Below, piece by piece: positions 1 to 12,096 of a stretch of DNA of 51,135 bases. Every line of letters starts with the position of its first letter. The first letter of the stretch is position 1. This DNA is from an uncultured bacterium (lineage in GTDB: Bacteria; UBP6; UBA1177; JAKLFG01): the NCBI GenBank assembly GCA_937871295.1, contig CALMRE010000154.1, forward strand, positions 1-51,135, read 5' to 3'. The translations under genes and the position numbers were made by a program. Below the pieces are notes generated by a model that searched no databases, was not told the origin of the DNA, and saw nothing but the letters and a program-made list of their open reading frames with translations.

Positions 1-1484
1 GCGGCCGGTTCGTCGGCCGGTTCGACAGCGGTCTTGTCCACACCCTTTTTCTGCTCTTTTTTCGAGGCTTCCTTCGGCGTCTTTTTCTGGAAGGAGAACC
101 CTACGCTGAAGGAATTCTTGCCGCCGCGGCTCGTTATCTGTCCCTTGTTGAGCTCCGTCACATAGTCAAGTTTCTCGAGGTTCTCCAGCATGGTGTTGAT
201 ATGCTCGAGCGAATCGGCCTCGCCCGAAAGTTTCACTTTGCCGTCCTTAAAGGAGAAGTCGCGGACCTCGACACTGCTGTCGCCTGAAACGGCCGCCGGG
301 AAGACCTGCTCCATCACGAAGACCGCCGAAAAGGGATAGAGTTTCTTGTCGTTTTTTCCCTCTTTCCCGCCACCGCCGCCGCCGCCGATGGTCTTCTGCA
401 TCACCGACAGCGCCTGCCGCAGGGAGGGATATTCCTTTCCCAGCACCTCCTTGGTCACCTTCCGCGCCTCCTCGTCGAGCGCCACCCCCGCATCGTTTAT
501 CTGCAGGAGACGCATCTCGAAGGCGGCGAACAGCAGGACGAAGCCGGCGATGAACAACGCGGCGGCCGTCAGAAGCCGGCGTTTCAGGAAAGTGAAACCG
601 CCGCGGTAGGCGAACTCGCCGTGCGCCAGATCGGCCCCTTCGCGCCCCTCGGCCATCGCGTTGATGCGGTCGAGCATCTCTTCGGCGGTCACCGGAACGG
701 CGCCGGGAAAGACCAGCGGGGCCAGCGCTTCGGCGTTGCCCGGCAGGCGGTCGGCGAAATGGATCATCGTGCGCGGGCCGCGCTTGAGGAAACGCCCGAA
801 TTCGGCCGCCAGTTCGTGATAGAACCTCTCGGCCGCCTTGCGCAGGAGCAGTTCGTCCTCCGACAGCGCCGGGGTATCGGTCAGATCGCGCGCCGAAGCG
901 AGTACCTGCAACGCCTCTTCCTCTGTCTTGTCCTGTCCGAGCGAGCCGCGCATCATCTGGGCGAGCCGTGAGAGGCCGATCGTACGGACCACCTGCCCGC
1001 GCGCATCGACAAAGACGGTGTTGTCGTCATCGATGAAAAGCGCCTGTGTCTCCTCCTCTTCTTCCGGCAATAGCGCCGTTTCGGGTATAAGACTCCGCAC
1101 GCGGTCACGGAGCGTTACCCCCGGCCGGTCGAACAGAGCGCGCAGTTTCTCCTTCGGGGCGATGAAGACCGGCGACATCCCGTCGGCACGCGCCGGGGTC
1201 ACGTCGAATACGATATCTCCTTCTTTGAAGGGGGTCGCCGACTCGATGTCCTGCAGGACTATCCGATCGAGATCATGCCGTTTCACCGGCGGATAATTAC
1301 CCGCGAAGCGCAGCACATCGCTTGCCGGAACGACCAGATCGATATATTCGTAAGGCGCCATTCCGGCGGCCGCCTCGTCGAACGAAAGCACCGTGAAGCG
1401 GCGCGACACGAGACGATTGTACTCCTTCTCGTAGCCGAGCACGAGCAACCGGTCCCGTTGTATCCTGCAAGCTGCGTATCGCAT
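1..1484 (-). CDS. gspL: T2SS GspL-like protein (PilM-like N-terminus, PilN-like C-terminal region), 3' end beyond window
   Basis: Not in the ORF track because it has no stop in the window. Reverse complement from ATG at 1484 reads MRYAACRIQRDRLLVLGYEKEYNRLVSRRFTVLSFDEAA... and stays open in the same frame at ~240-1 (KVKLSGEADSLEHINTMLENLEKLDYVTELNKG...). Position directly after gspK. Confidence 0.7.
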   Translation of the reverse strand, partial: MRYAACRIQRDRLLVLGYEKEYNRLVSRRFTVLSFDEAAAGMAPYEYIDLVVPASDVLRFAGNYPPVKRHDLDRIVLQDIESATPFKEGDIVFDVTPARADGMSPVFIAPKEKLRALFDRPGVTLRDRVRSLIPETALLPEEEEETQALFIDDDNTVFVDARGQVVRTIGLSRLAQMMRGSLGQDKTEEEALQVLASARDLTDTPALSEDELLLRKAAERFYHELAAEFGRFLKRGPRTMIHFADRLPGNAEALAPLVFPGAVPVTAEEMLDRINAMAEGREGADLAHGEFAYRGGFTFLKRRLLTAAALFIAGFVLLFAAFEMRLLQINDAGVALDEEARKVTKEVLGKEYPSLRQALSVMQKTIGGGGGGGKEGKNDKKLYPFSAVFVMEQVFPAAVSGDSSVEVRDFSFKDGKVKLSGEADSLEHINTMLENLEKLDYVTELNKGQITSRGGKNSFSVGFSFQKKTPKEASKKEQKKGVDKTAVEPADEPA

Positions 1485-1498
1485 GCGTTCCCTCTCTT

Positions 1499-2686
1499 TC
1501 AGCCCTCGCGGTAAAAATAGATATTGAAATTCCTGTCGACCACCATCTCGATAAGCGCCTCGACCCCATCGCGTTCGCCGCGCACCCGGATACGGTAGAA
1601 ACTCCCTTCCGCGCTCAACAGCGAACTTATCGCCGGTTCCAGTTCCACCCCCTCCTCGCGGACCGCCGTGATGAAATCACCGGCCTTGTAGAAGCCGTCG
1701 CGGGCGCGCCGCGAGAGGATCTTGCCCATGAATTCGCGCATCAGGTCCTCGCTGTAGAACATCCCCATGTTCTTGTCCTTCGCGTAACTGCGGATGAGCG
1801 CCTCGAGGATGATGGGCTGCGCCTTGTTGACATTGATACGGCCGCTCGAATAGATCGTGATGTTCGGCGCCAGCAGGCGGAACACCACATCGTTGACGCC
1901 GTACACCATCCGCAATTCGTTGATGGTATCGAAACGGGCGTTCTTCACGACATATTTCGGCAGGAATTCATCGTACAGCGTGCGTTCGTCGCCGCCGATG
2001 AGATAGCGTTCATCGTCGCCGTCGGTCCAATCGGCGATGTTGGCGATGAGTTCCTCCCGCGTGACGAATTCGGGGCGCGCCGTGTTCTCAAGGAACAGGA
2101 AATCATACAGTTGCGGCTCGATCACACCCCAGAGCATCCGCGCGACCCCCTCTTTGGCGCCGCTGTCGAGCAGATTGATGTTTATCTTCGTATCCTCGTT
2201 CTCGAACTCCAGTTTGAAGTCGCCCGAGAAATCGAACAGCGGGTCACCCTCGTCGACCGGCGTGGTCACGGCGGTCGATCCCTCTGCGCCGGCCGCATCG
2301 CCGGAGCCGTCACCCACCAGTTCGCCGATCTCGGCAAAGGGACCGGCTGAGGTGAAACTGCGCAGAAGGCTCGTATCGAACGGGATGATGTCCCATATCT
2401 CGAAACTCTGGATGCCGAGCGACTTGAGCGCGCTCGACTTGAGCAGGGTCTCGACCTGCTTCTGGAGATCGAACACTATCGCGGCGAACGCCAGCCCCGA
2501 CTGGGCAAGCGCCTGCGCCTCGGCTTTTTTCTTGTAATTCATCGCGAGTTCGAATTCGGTGCGCGCCTCGTAGTTCATGTCGGTGACGATGGGCAGCATC
2601 ACGGCGATCATCACGACCACCAACAGGAGCGCTATCCCCCGCGGCCGCCGGAACTGTCGGATAATGTCGCGCGCCATCGCCTTCAT
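1499..2686 (-). CDS. gspK: T2SS minor pseudopilin GspK
   Basis: 395 aa; N-terminal RPRGIALLLVVVMIAVMLPIV without Glu5, internal FELAMNYKKKAEAQALAQSGLAFA, NVNKAQPIILEAL; operon context. Confidence 0.9.
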   Translation of the reverse strand: MKAMARDIIRQFRRPRGIALLLVVVMIAVMLPIVTDMNYEARTEFELAMNYKKKAEAQALAQSGLAFAAIVFDLQKQVETLLKSSALKSLGIQSFEIWDIIPFDTSLLRSFTSAGPFAEIGELVGDGSGDAAGAEGSTAVTTPVDEGDPLFDFSGDFKLEFENEDTKININLLDSGAKEGVARMLWGVIEPQLYDFLFLENTARPEFVTREELIANIADWTDGDDERYLIGGDERTLYDEFLPKYVVKNARFDTINELRMVYGVNDVVFRLLAPNITIYSSGRINVNKAQPIILEALIRSYAKDKNMGMFYSEDLMREFMGKILSRRARDGFYKAGDFITAVREEGVELEPAISSLLSAEGSFYRIRVRGERDGVEALIEMVVDRNFNIYFYREG

Positions 2687-2693
2687 CGCATTC

Positions 2694-3347
2694 TCAAAAG
2701 GTGAACGGTTTCTGCATTTTTATATTCACTACCGACTCGACGCGGAATTCCTTCCGGTCGCCATCCGCCTCGCGCACCAGTATCGTTATCTTCACCTTGG
2801 GAGGAAGCACATCGGCGTTGTCGGTCCCTTCGGAATCCCATGTCGGGCGCCATTCGCGGTCGGTCTCGTCCCAGAACTCGAAGGTGATGGAACGGAAACC
2901 GGAGAACACCGGAAAGATATTGCCCCCCTTCTCGGGGAAGCCGTCGACCCACGAACTCTCGCGCCGCATCAGCGTCGGTTCGCCGTCCACCGTATCACCG
3001 TAGTATTCCACCTCGGCCTGATCGCACTCCTTGCCGCCCGCCCGCATCTTGACATGGTTGAGGGTCGCGAAGGTCAGATGCGACACCGGGGAGTCCTCGA
3101 TGCCGGTGAACACCGTGATGTGCGTCTCTTCGGGCATGCCGCGGTTGCGCGTCAGGTAGGCGTTCTGGATATCGCGCCGCATCAGATCGAGCGCGAAGTA
3201 GACGCGCCGCAGATCTTCGCCGCGGTCCCGTATCCGCGTCCGCCCCTCGATGAGGTTGGCGAAAGAGAAATAGACCGACGAGACGATGAGCGCCAGTATC
3301 GCGGTCGCCACGAGCACTTCGATGAGGGTGAACGCCTTGCGGGTCAT
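2694..3347 (-). CDS. gspJ: T2SS minor pseudopilin GspJ
   Basis: 217 aa; prepilin motif KAFTLIEVLVATAILALI; FEFWDETDREWRPTW region typical of GspJ; operon context. Confidence 0.88.
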   Translation of the reverse strand: MTRKAFTLIEVLVATAILALIVSSVYFSFANLIEGRTRIRDRGEDLRRVYFALDLMRRDIQNAYLTRNRGMPEETHITVFTGIEDSPVSHLTFATLNHVKMRAGGKECDQAEVEYYGDTVDGEPTLMRRESSWVDGFPEKGGNIFPVFSGFRSITFEFWDETDREWRPTWDSEGTDNADVLPPKVKITILVREADGDRKEFRVESVVNIKMQKPFTF

Positions 3348-3348
3348 G

Positions 3349-4071
3349 TCATCTGCCCCCCGTCACCGGCACCCGCATCGTGCCGCGCCCCGTCGGATTG
3401 TTCCACAGCGGGGCGGGGGTGCCGCCCGGCGTGTTGCCCATCGACGGATTATTGAACATCGGCGGCCTCTTCGAGCCCTGTTGGCCCGGTTGACCGCCTT
3501 GCTGCGAACCACCCTGCTGAAATTCCTGCACCGTCGTGTCGGCCGGGATGAATACGACGAACGTGACCCGCTCCGATTCCCTCTTCCCCTCGCCCCACCA
3601 CACCTCAAGGGTCAGTTTCCGTATCTTTTCCTTGATGAAATCCTCTATCATCGACTTGGCCCCCATCAGCAGATCGGCCCCCTGGTCCTGCGCGCTCTGC
3701 TCCACCTCGCCGGTCGCCGTTCCGCCCGATATATCGGGGATCGGTATATGGACCCGCTTGATGCTGTATCTCCATTTGAAGCCTTCGTAGGCTTTTTCGT
3801 CGAAATCGCCCTCCTCCTCCTTGTCGGCCGTCGGCAGACCGTCCTTTTTTATATCGACCTCGATGTCATGCAGTTTGAGACGGGCGAGTTCGGTCCCGAG
3901 ATAGATGTCGGCGACCCGCTCGGTGTAGTAGTAACTGTGCGAAACAATGCGCGACACCGACAGGAGAAGCCCCGCCAATATCGCGATGGCCACCGTCACT
4001 TCCAACAGCGAGAAACCGCCCGCCGCAGAGATGTCGGCCATCATTCCGCGCACGTCACTTGCCCTCCGCAT
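3349..4071 (-). CDS. gspI: T2SS minor pseudopilin GspI with Gln/Gly/Asn/Pro-rich C-terminal tail
   Basis: Prepilin motif GGFSLLEVTVAIAILAGLLLSVS; order between gspH and gspJ; low-complexity tail QQGGSQQGGQPGQQG... Confidence 0.8.
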   Translation of the reverse strand: MRRASDVRGMMADISAAGGFSLLEVTVAIAILAGLLLSVSRIVSHSYYYTERVADIYLGTELARLKLHDIEVDIKKDGLPTADKEEEGDFDEKAYEGFKWRYSIKRVHIPIPDISGGTATGEVEQSAQDQGADLLMGAKSMIEDFIKEKIRKLTLEVWWGEGKRESERVTFVVFIPADTTVQEFQQGGSQQGGQPGQQGSKRPPMFNNPSMGNTPGGTPAPLWNNPTGRGTMRVPVTGGR

Positions 4072-4888
4072 CCTTATCCTCTTCCATTTCGGCGTATAGC
4101 CCCTTGACCTCCTCGCCGAAATCGCCCTTTTCCACCTTTACGCCGAGATACATGTCGGCCGCGATGTGCAGAAAACTCTCCTCCTCCTCCGGTTCGCCGA
4201 TGGAAAGGAAGAACGGCGATATCCGGCCCTGCGGGAAGAAATAGATGTAGGCCATCCGCTCCTTCTGTTCCTCCTCGTCGGCTTGGTGGGTCAGTATATC
4301 GGGCGTGTGGTAGGAAAAGAACTGCCGCCAGCAGAGCGCTTCCGGCAGAGATCGTTTTTCGGAGACCGCCGTGAATTCGGGCTTCAGAAGCTCCCGGATA
4401 TTGCGCCGTTCGGGGACGAAGTTCTCCCAGTTGTAGAGATCATCCGCCGCCGCCTCATCGGTCGCCTGCATCGAGAGCAACTGAAAGAAATTCTGTCCCG
4501 AAGCGCCGCTTCCCGCCTTGAGGGTACTATCCGCAGCCTCGGCCTCATCGTAATCCTCGAGCAGGCCCGCATTCTGGCGGTCGTAAACCTCCTGTTCCTT
4601 GCCGGTCATCAGAAAGAACGGCGTTTCAGTCTTTTCGGACCAGTAATCGCCGCTGCGCAGGTCTATCGCGATGCGCAGGTATTCATTGCGGCGGACCGAA
4701 TTGATGAAGGTCTTCTTCATGAAGGAATTGAATATCCCCAATTCGGAGGCCGCCTCGGAGCGCGAGATATTGGCGACCGCCGGGATGGAGACGCTGGCGA
4801 TGATGACCATGAAAGCCAGCACCACCATCATCTCGATCATCGTGAAGCCGCGCCGCACGCCGAACATAGCGACTCCTTTAATTCTCAC
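4055..4888 (-). CDS. gspH: T2SS pseudopilin GspH-like (long form)
   Basis: Prepilin motif RRGFTMIEMMVVLAFMVIIASVSIPA; operon position; start may be the internal Met at ~4867 (MFGVRRGF). Confidence 0.8.
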   Translation of the reverse strand: MRIKGVAMFGVRRGFTMIEMMVVLAFMVIIASVSIPAVANISRSEAASELGIFNSFMKKTFINSVRRNEYLRIAIDLRSGDYWSEKTETPFFLMTGKEQEVYDRQNAGLLEDYDEAEAADSTLKAGSGASGQNFFQLLSMQATDEAAADDLYNWENFVPERRNIRELLKPEFTAVSEKRSLPEALCWRQFFSYHTPDILTHQADEEEQKERMAYIYFFPQGRISPFFLSIGEPEEEESFLHIAADMYLGVKVEKGDFGEEVKGLYAEMEEDKDAEGK

Positions 4889-4923
4889 TGCTCACTGCTC
4901 ACTGCTCACTGCTCACTGCTCAC
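4884..4923. repeat. 7-bp tandem repeat (CTCACTG)x~5.7 between gspG and gspH
   Basis: Direct read: ctcactg ctcactg ctcactg ctcactg ctcactg ctcac. Confidence 0.97.
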
Positions 4924-4926
4924 AAA

Positions 4927-5346
4927 TTATTCCTCTTCGCCCCAATTGGTGATGTCATCACCGCCACCTTCGCGTCCATCCTTGCCGAAGGAGTAGAGAT
5001 CGAACCCGTCGGAATTGTTCGACCCGGGGTTGATGTAAACATATTCATTGCCCCACGGATCCTTGGGAACCTTTTTCTCCTTGAGTATCTTTTCCTTGAC
5101 GAGCGAATCGATCCCGTCGGGATACTTGCCGAACTCGCTTTTGTAAAGATCGAGCGCGTTGGCGATGGTCTTGATGTCCATGCCCGCCTGCTTGGTCTTG
5201 GCGCGGTCGAGATAACTCATGACGCCGACCGAAACGGCCCCCATGATCATCGCCATGATCGTAATGGTGACCATGATCTCGAGCAGCGAAAAGCCCTTCG
5301 ACACGGCGCGCGACCTGAACAAGCCTCTGATGATCTCACGTACCAT
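4927..5346 (-). CDS. gspG: T2SS major pseudopilin GspG
   Basis: KGFSLLEIMVTITIMAMIMGAV prepilin motif; LDLYKSEFGKYPDGIDSLV...KDPWGNEYVYINPG...FDLYSFGKDGREGGGDDITNW is the GspG signature. Confidence 0.97.
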   Translation of the reverse strand: MVREIIRGLFRSRAVSKGFSLLEIMVTITIMAMIMGAVSVGVMSYLDRAKTKQAGMDIKTIANALDLYKSEFGKYPDGIDSLVKEKILKEKKVPKDPWGNEYVYINPGSNNSDGFDLYSFGKDGREGGGDDITNWGEEE

Positions 5347-5371
5347 GATGTTCCTCCTCCGACTGTTGTTA

Positions 5372-6595
5372 TCAACCGACCGCTTCGTTTATCTTCAGTA
5401 TCGGCATGACGACCGCGAAAACGATGAACCCGATGATGACCGCAAGGAACACGATCATGATGGGGTTTATCATCGCGGTGAGCCGCGCCAGCGAGTAGCC
5501 GACCTCTTTTTCGTATGAACCGGCCAGCGTCTCGAGCATCTCCTCCAGTTCCCCCGACTTCTCGCCGATGGCGATCATCTGGATCACTATCGGGGGAAAT
5601 TCGCCGGAGCGTTTGAGCGGCACCGCTATCGATTCGCCCTCCTTGATGTTCTCGCGCGCCACCGCCACCGCCTGCTCGATGACGCGGTTCCCGATGACCC
5701 TGCGGACGATATCGAGCGCCGCGAGTATCGGAACGCCCGAGGTGAGCAAGGTCGCAAGCGTCTTGGCGAAACGCGATATCGCCACCATTCTGTTGAGGCG
5801 GCCGAAGATGGGCATCGTGATGAGGATACGGTTCCATTTGATCTCGCCCGCCGGGGTATTCTTCCAGCGGTTGAAGCCCCAGAAGGCGGCCCCCGCGACG
5901 AGCAGCATCAGCCACCACCAATCGCTTACCAGCGCACTCAGCCAGATGAGCACGCGTGTCTGGAACGGCAGGATCATATTGACATCCTCGAACATCTTGG
6001 AAAGTTTCGGCACGACCACCGTGAAGAGCATTCCGACGACCAGTATCGCGACGATGAAAAGGATGACCGGGTAGGTCATCGCGGAGCGGACCTTGTTGCG
6101 CAGGTCCATCTGCGACTCGAGGAAATCGGCAAGCCGCAGGAGCACCGCTTCGGTCGCCCCCGATTCCTCGCCGGCAGCGATCATGTTGCAGTACAGCGGG
6201 CTGAAGACATCGGGGAAATCGCGCGCCGCGCGGGAGAAACTGTACCCTTCCTGCATCTTGGTCTTGACCAGCACCAGCACCTCGCCGAGCCGGGGATTAT
6301 CCTGCTGCTGGGCGACCGCGCTGATCGATTCGACCAGCGGGATGCGCGCCTTCTGAAGCGTGGCGAGCAACCGCGTCATGGAGGCGACCTCGTCGAGCGA
6401 CACCTTCTTGCGCTTCATGCTGAAGATCGTGCGGAGGAACGAGAGCCCTTCGCGCGTGACCTTTTCCTGTATCTCGACCACGAACCAGCCTTCGGACTGG
6501 AACTTCGCCTTGATCGCATTGCGCGAGGAACTTTCCATCGTCCCTTTTTTCTCGCGTCCCGCGCGGTCCATGACCTTGTAGGCGTAGAGCGGCAT
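5372..6595 (-). CDS. gspF: T2SS inner-membrane platform protein GspF
   Basis: 407 aa; MPLYAYKVMDRAGREKKGTMES N-terminus, two GspF domains, hydrophobic segments. Confidence 0.96.
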   Translation of the reverse strand: MPLYAYKVMDRAGREKKGTMESSSRNAIKAKFQSEGWFVVEIQEKVTREGLSFLRTIFSMKRKKVSLDEVASMTRLLATLQKARIPLVESISAVAQQQDNPRLGEVLVLVKTKMQEGYSFSRAARDFPDVFSPLYCNMIAAGEESGATEAVLLRLADFLESQMDLRNKVRSAMTYPVILFIVAILVVGMLFTVVVPKLSKMFEDVNMILPFQTRVLIWLSALVSDWWWLMLLVAGAAFWGFNRWKNTPAGEIKWNRILITMPIFGRLNRMVAISRFAKTLATLLTSGVPILAALDIVRRVIGNRVIEQAVAVARENIKEGESIAVPLKRSGEFPPIVIQMIAIGEKSGELEEMLETLAGSYEKEVGYSLARLTAMINPIMIVFLAVIIGFIVFAVVMPILKINEAVG

Positions 6596-8286
<1,691 letters not shown>

Positions 8287-8290
<4 letters not shown>

Positions 8291-10950
8291 TGTTCCTCTA
8301 TCGACGGTACGCTCTCCGAAGGCCCTATCAGCGTATCTTCGGCGGCATCCATGCGGACCTCCGATTCGCCCGCAGGGACCGAGGTCGGACCGGCGGCATC
8401 AGGCGCCGGGGCGCCTTCGGCCGGCAATTCCTCTCCCGATACGCCGTCGGGCTGACGGCCCATCTCGATATCCTTCTGCATCCCGTCGGGCCCTATCATG
8501 ATGGCCCGCCGACGGCTCATCCGGTCGATACGCTCTTTCTCCTCCTGTTCGCTGCGCCGGTCCTTATCGAGCAACCGGGCCATGGAAAGCAGGGCGCCGC
8601 GCTTCTTTTCCAGCGTTATCGAACGTTCATGTTCGGAGATCGAGCCGTAGAACTTCTTTGCGAATTCCTCGCGCTCCCGCATCTTCCGTTTGTAGATACG
8701 CTCGAAATCCTCTTTCCCCTCCACGATATGCGGGGTAAGGATAATGAGCAGGTTGACCTTCTCCTTCTTATTCTTGGTGTACTTGAACAGCGCCCCGAGC
8801 AACGGGATATCGCCCAGTATCGGCACCTTGTTCTCGCTTTCGGTGACGATATCCTTCATCAGGCCGCCGATCACCACCGTCTGCTGATCCTCGGCGTTGA
8901 TGATGGTCTTGGCGGCGCGCTTCGAGGTCGTATACCCGTACTGCGTGTTGGCGCCGAGTTCCGTCACCTCCTGATCGATCTGCAGGGTCATATAGCCGCT
9001 TTCGTTGATCTGGGGTTTTATTTTGAGTTTAAGCGCGACATCCTCGCGCTTGTAGGTTATCTGACTGCCCGCCGTTCCCGAGATGATGTTGCCCGACGGG
9101 AACGGTATCGTATCGCCGACCGTGATCTCGGCCTCTTCATTATCGGTGGTCAGGATGTGCGGCGCCGACATGACATTGACATTCGAATCGTTCTTCATCG
9201 CGTTAAGCAGGATACCAAGCGAAGGAATACCGGCAACCGGGCTGAGACCCGGTATCTGATCGGTGCCGGCGATGGTCGGACCCAGAAGACCGGCGACCAG
9301 ACCCGGCGTCGGCGTGGAGAACGCTTTGGCAAAGAATATCGGTATCTTCTCGCCGCCGATGGTCGCCTCGAAACCGGCCGAAGCATAGGAATTGCCGTAT
9401 TCCAGATCCTCGGAGACCTTCACCTCCATGATGACCGCCTCGACAAAGACCTGTTTGCGACGGACATCGAGTTGTTCAACCACTTTTTTCAGATTGCGGA
9501 AATCTCGCAAGGAAGACACGATCACCAACGAATTGGTCGCCTCGTTCGCTGAGATATTCACCTCTCCCTCGAAGACCTCGTTCCCTTTCGGCTGTCCTTT
9601 GTTCTGTTGTTTGCCGCCTTTTGTCAGGCTGTTGAGCGTAGTGACCAGATCCTTCGCCTTGGCGTTCTGGAGTTTAAGCACATGTATCTCGCCCTCCCCC
9701 TCGATATCGTGGTCTATCCTCTTGACCACCTGCAGGATCAATTCGTAAGTCGCCTTATTCGAAAGAATGATCAGCTGTTCATTCCGGTCGTCGGCCACGA
9801 TCTGCACATACATTGAAGTGATGGCGTCCGGCGTCCCCTCCTCCGCCGGCGGCTGCCCTTCCACGGGCGCCGGCTGCTGCGTCTTACCGTCGCCGGCAAC
9901 GCCGCCGAGCGCCGGCGTGTTGTCGCCCGCCTTCTTCTGTTGTTTTCCGGAGGCCTTGGTGAAATCCTTGAATATGTCGTCTATGAGTTTTTTCGCATCG
10001 CTCGGCACGATATGGACCAGCCGCACGAAATGGAGTCGCGCCGTATCGGAGTCGGTCGGCTGGTCGAGATCCTGCGTGAGTTCCCGTATCTTCCTGATGT
10101 TCGCCGCATAGTCGACAAGGATCATGGTCTTGTCGTCAAAGATGAGCGACTCGCCGCCCTTGTCACGGAAGATCTTGACCACCTTGTCCATCTCCTGCGC
10201 GGGGACATATTTGAACTTGAGAATGGTCGCGACCATCTTGAAGATATCCGGCAGCTTGTCCTCCTTGACCACCGATATCCCCTGTGAGAGGGTGTCCTTC
10301 TCGTTCATGATGATGAGGAATCTGCCCTCCTGCACGACCGAGATATTGTTGACGGCAAGAAGGGTCAGGAAGGTACGCCACGCCTCGTCGACGCTCACCG
10401 GCACCGGCGACATGATGGTTATTTTCGCCTTCGCGAGCCGCTCCTGCAATATGAAGTTCCGTCCGGTCGTTTCACTGAAATACTTGATCACCACCAACAG
10501 GTCGGCATCATTGTAATCGAGGAACACTTTAGCGTTCTTGCTGATCGGTTTCGCGTGTTTCGCCTCGATCTTGAGTGTACTGCCCGCTCCGGCCGACCGC
10601 GTCGGATCGTCACTGGGAGCGGAGGGGGATACGTTCACGCCGCCCGCCGATCCGGACGTTCCTTCAGAGGAAGCACCGCCGGGAGGAGGAGGCGCGCCGA
10701 CGGGACGCTCGCTCTGCTTGATACGCTCCTTTTCCTCTTTCTTCTTCTTTTCGGCATCTTCCTCGCTTTCGCTCTTTTTGGTGTCTTTCTTGCGCTTTTC
10801 CGACTTCCGGACACTCTTGGCGATATCCTTGACCGGCGACTGCAGGGTCGGGTTGAATTTGACGGGGAACTGCACATCGTTGGGCTGTTGAGCGGCCGCC
10901 GTCATGAACAAGCCGGCGACGAGGAGGATACACAATACTGCGTTCCGCAT
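8287..10950 (-). CDS. gspD: T2SS secretin GspD with charged N-terminal linker and long C-terminal extension
   Basis: 887 aa; N0/N1-N3 domains, secretin core VNVMSAPHILTTDNEEAEITVGDTIPF...QTVVIGGLMKD...VPILGDIPLLGALFK...NLLIILTPHIV. Confidence 0.97.
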
Positions 10951-10962
10951 GATGACTCCTAT

Positions 10963-11994
10963 TTACTCCACACTATAATCCATGGTCTCCCGCTTGCCGC
11001 GGCGCACGATATCGAGGCTCAACTTATTCGCATTGCGGAGCCGCGAGTAGGCCTCGAGCGCCTTGTCGGGGCTGGAAAGTTCTATGCCGTTGATGCTTTT
11101 GATGATGTCGCCGTTCTGAACGCCGATCTTCTGATAGAGGCCCCCCGGCTTGATGGAGAATATCTTGAAGCCGCCTTCCTGCCGGTCGGGGACGATGCGC
11201 GCCTCGGTGGCAAGCGAATTGAGGTTGGCGGTAGCCTTGTTGAGATCCGCGCGACTGATGCGGTAGGAATTGGGACCGGTCTGCTGGACATTCATGTCGT
11301 TCGAGCCGCCGGTCTGATCCGGCTGTTTATTCACATCATTGACCGCCGATTCCTTGCCGACATTCTCTCCCAGACAGCGGATGCCGGAGACGGTCTTGAA
11401 GGCCACCAGATTGCGCCGGATCGCCGCCAGCACCGGACCATCGTCGAGTTCGTCGTCGATACGCATGATCATCACCATATCGCCGCCCGTTCCGCCGCGC
11501 GGTTCTTTGGGGCCCTTTGTCGACGACGAGGCGATGGTCGCGATCGACTCGGTCTCGGGAATGGCCACCGCCGTGCCGAGCAGGGTCGCTCCGGGAAGCG
11601 CCATGCAACGCTCCGGGGTATCAAGCAGTGCGTTGATCTCCTCTATGGTGAATTCCCGCGGCTTCGACATCGATTCGGAATTCTCCTGTTCGCTCAGCGT
11701 GACCTGCCGCATCGTCATATCGAAGATATTGGGCATCGCTTCGCTCTGGCTCCGGGAACCGAAGTACAACAATTCCTCGGAACGCGATTCCTCGACGGCC
11801 GTTTTTTGCTGGTTCTGCCGGGATACCGCTGTCGCTTGCTCGTCTTCCACCACAAAGGCGAAAAGCAAGGCATAAAGCGAGAAGAACAGGAAGGTCAACG
11901 ACACGAACAACAACAGGCCAAGCACCGTTCGATTTCTCACGCGCGACTCCGAAATCCATAAAAACGGGGCGCATTTAAGCAACCCTCGTGCCAC
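10963..11994 (-). CDS. gspC: T2SS protein GspC (PDZ-containing)
   Basis: N-terminal TM; C-terminal PDZ-like FKIFSIKPGGLYQKIGVQNGDIIKSINGIELSSPDKALEAYSRLRNANKLSLDIVRRGK; directly upstream of gspD. True start may be internal. Confidence 0.88.
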   Translation of the reverse strand: MARGLLKCAPFLWISESRVRNRTVLGLLLFVSLTFLFFSLYALLFAFVVEDEQATAVSRQNQQKTAVEESRSEELLYFGSRSQSEAMPNIFDMTMRQVTLSEQENSESMSKPREFTIEEINALLDTPERCMALPGATLLGTAVAIPETESIATIASSSTKGPKEPRGGTGGDMVMIMRIDDELDDGPVLAAIRRNLVAFKTVSGIRCLGENVGKESAVNDVNKQPDQTGGSNDMNVQQTGPNSYRISRADLNKATANLNSLATEARIVPDRQEGGFKIFSIKPGGLYQKIGVQNGDIIKSINGIELSSPDKALEAYSRLRNANKLSLDIVRRGKRETMDYSVE

Positions 11995-12096
11995 AAGATA
12001 AAAATCGAGATATCAGTATGTTATAGACGAAAAAAAGCAAGCAATATGGCAGGCGGACAAAATGTCAGATCAGTTTGGCACCGAAGAAAAAGAAGA

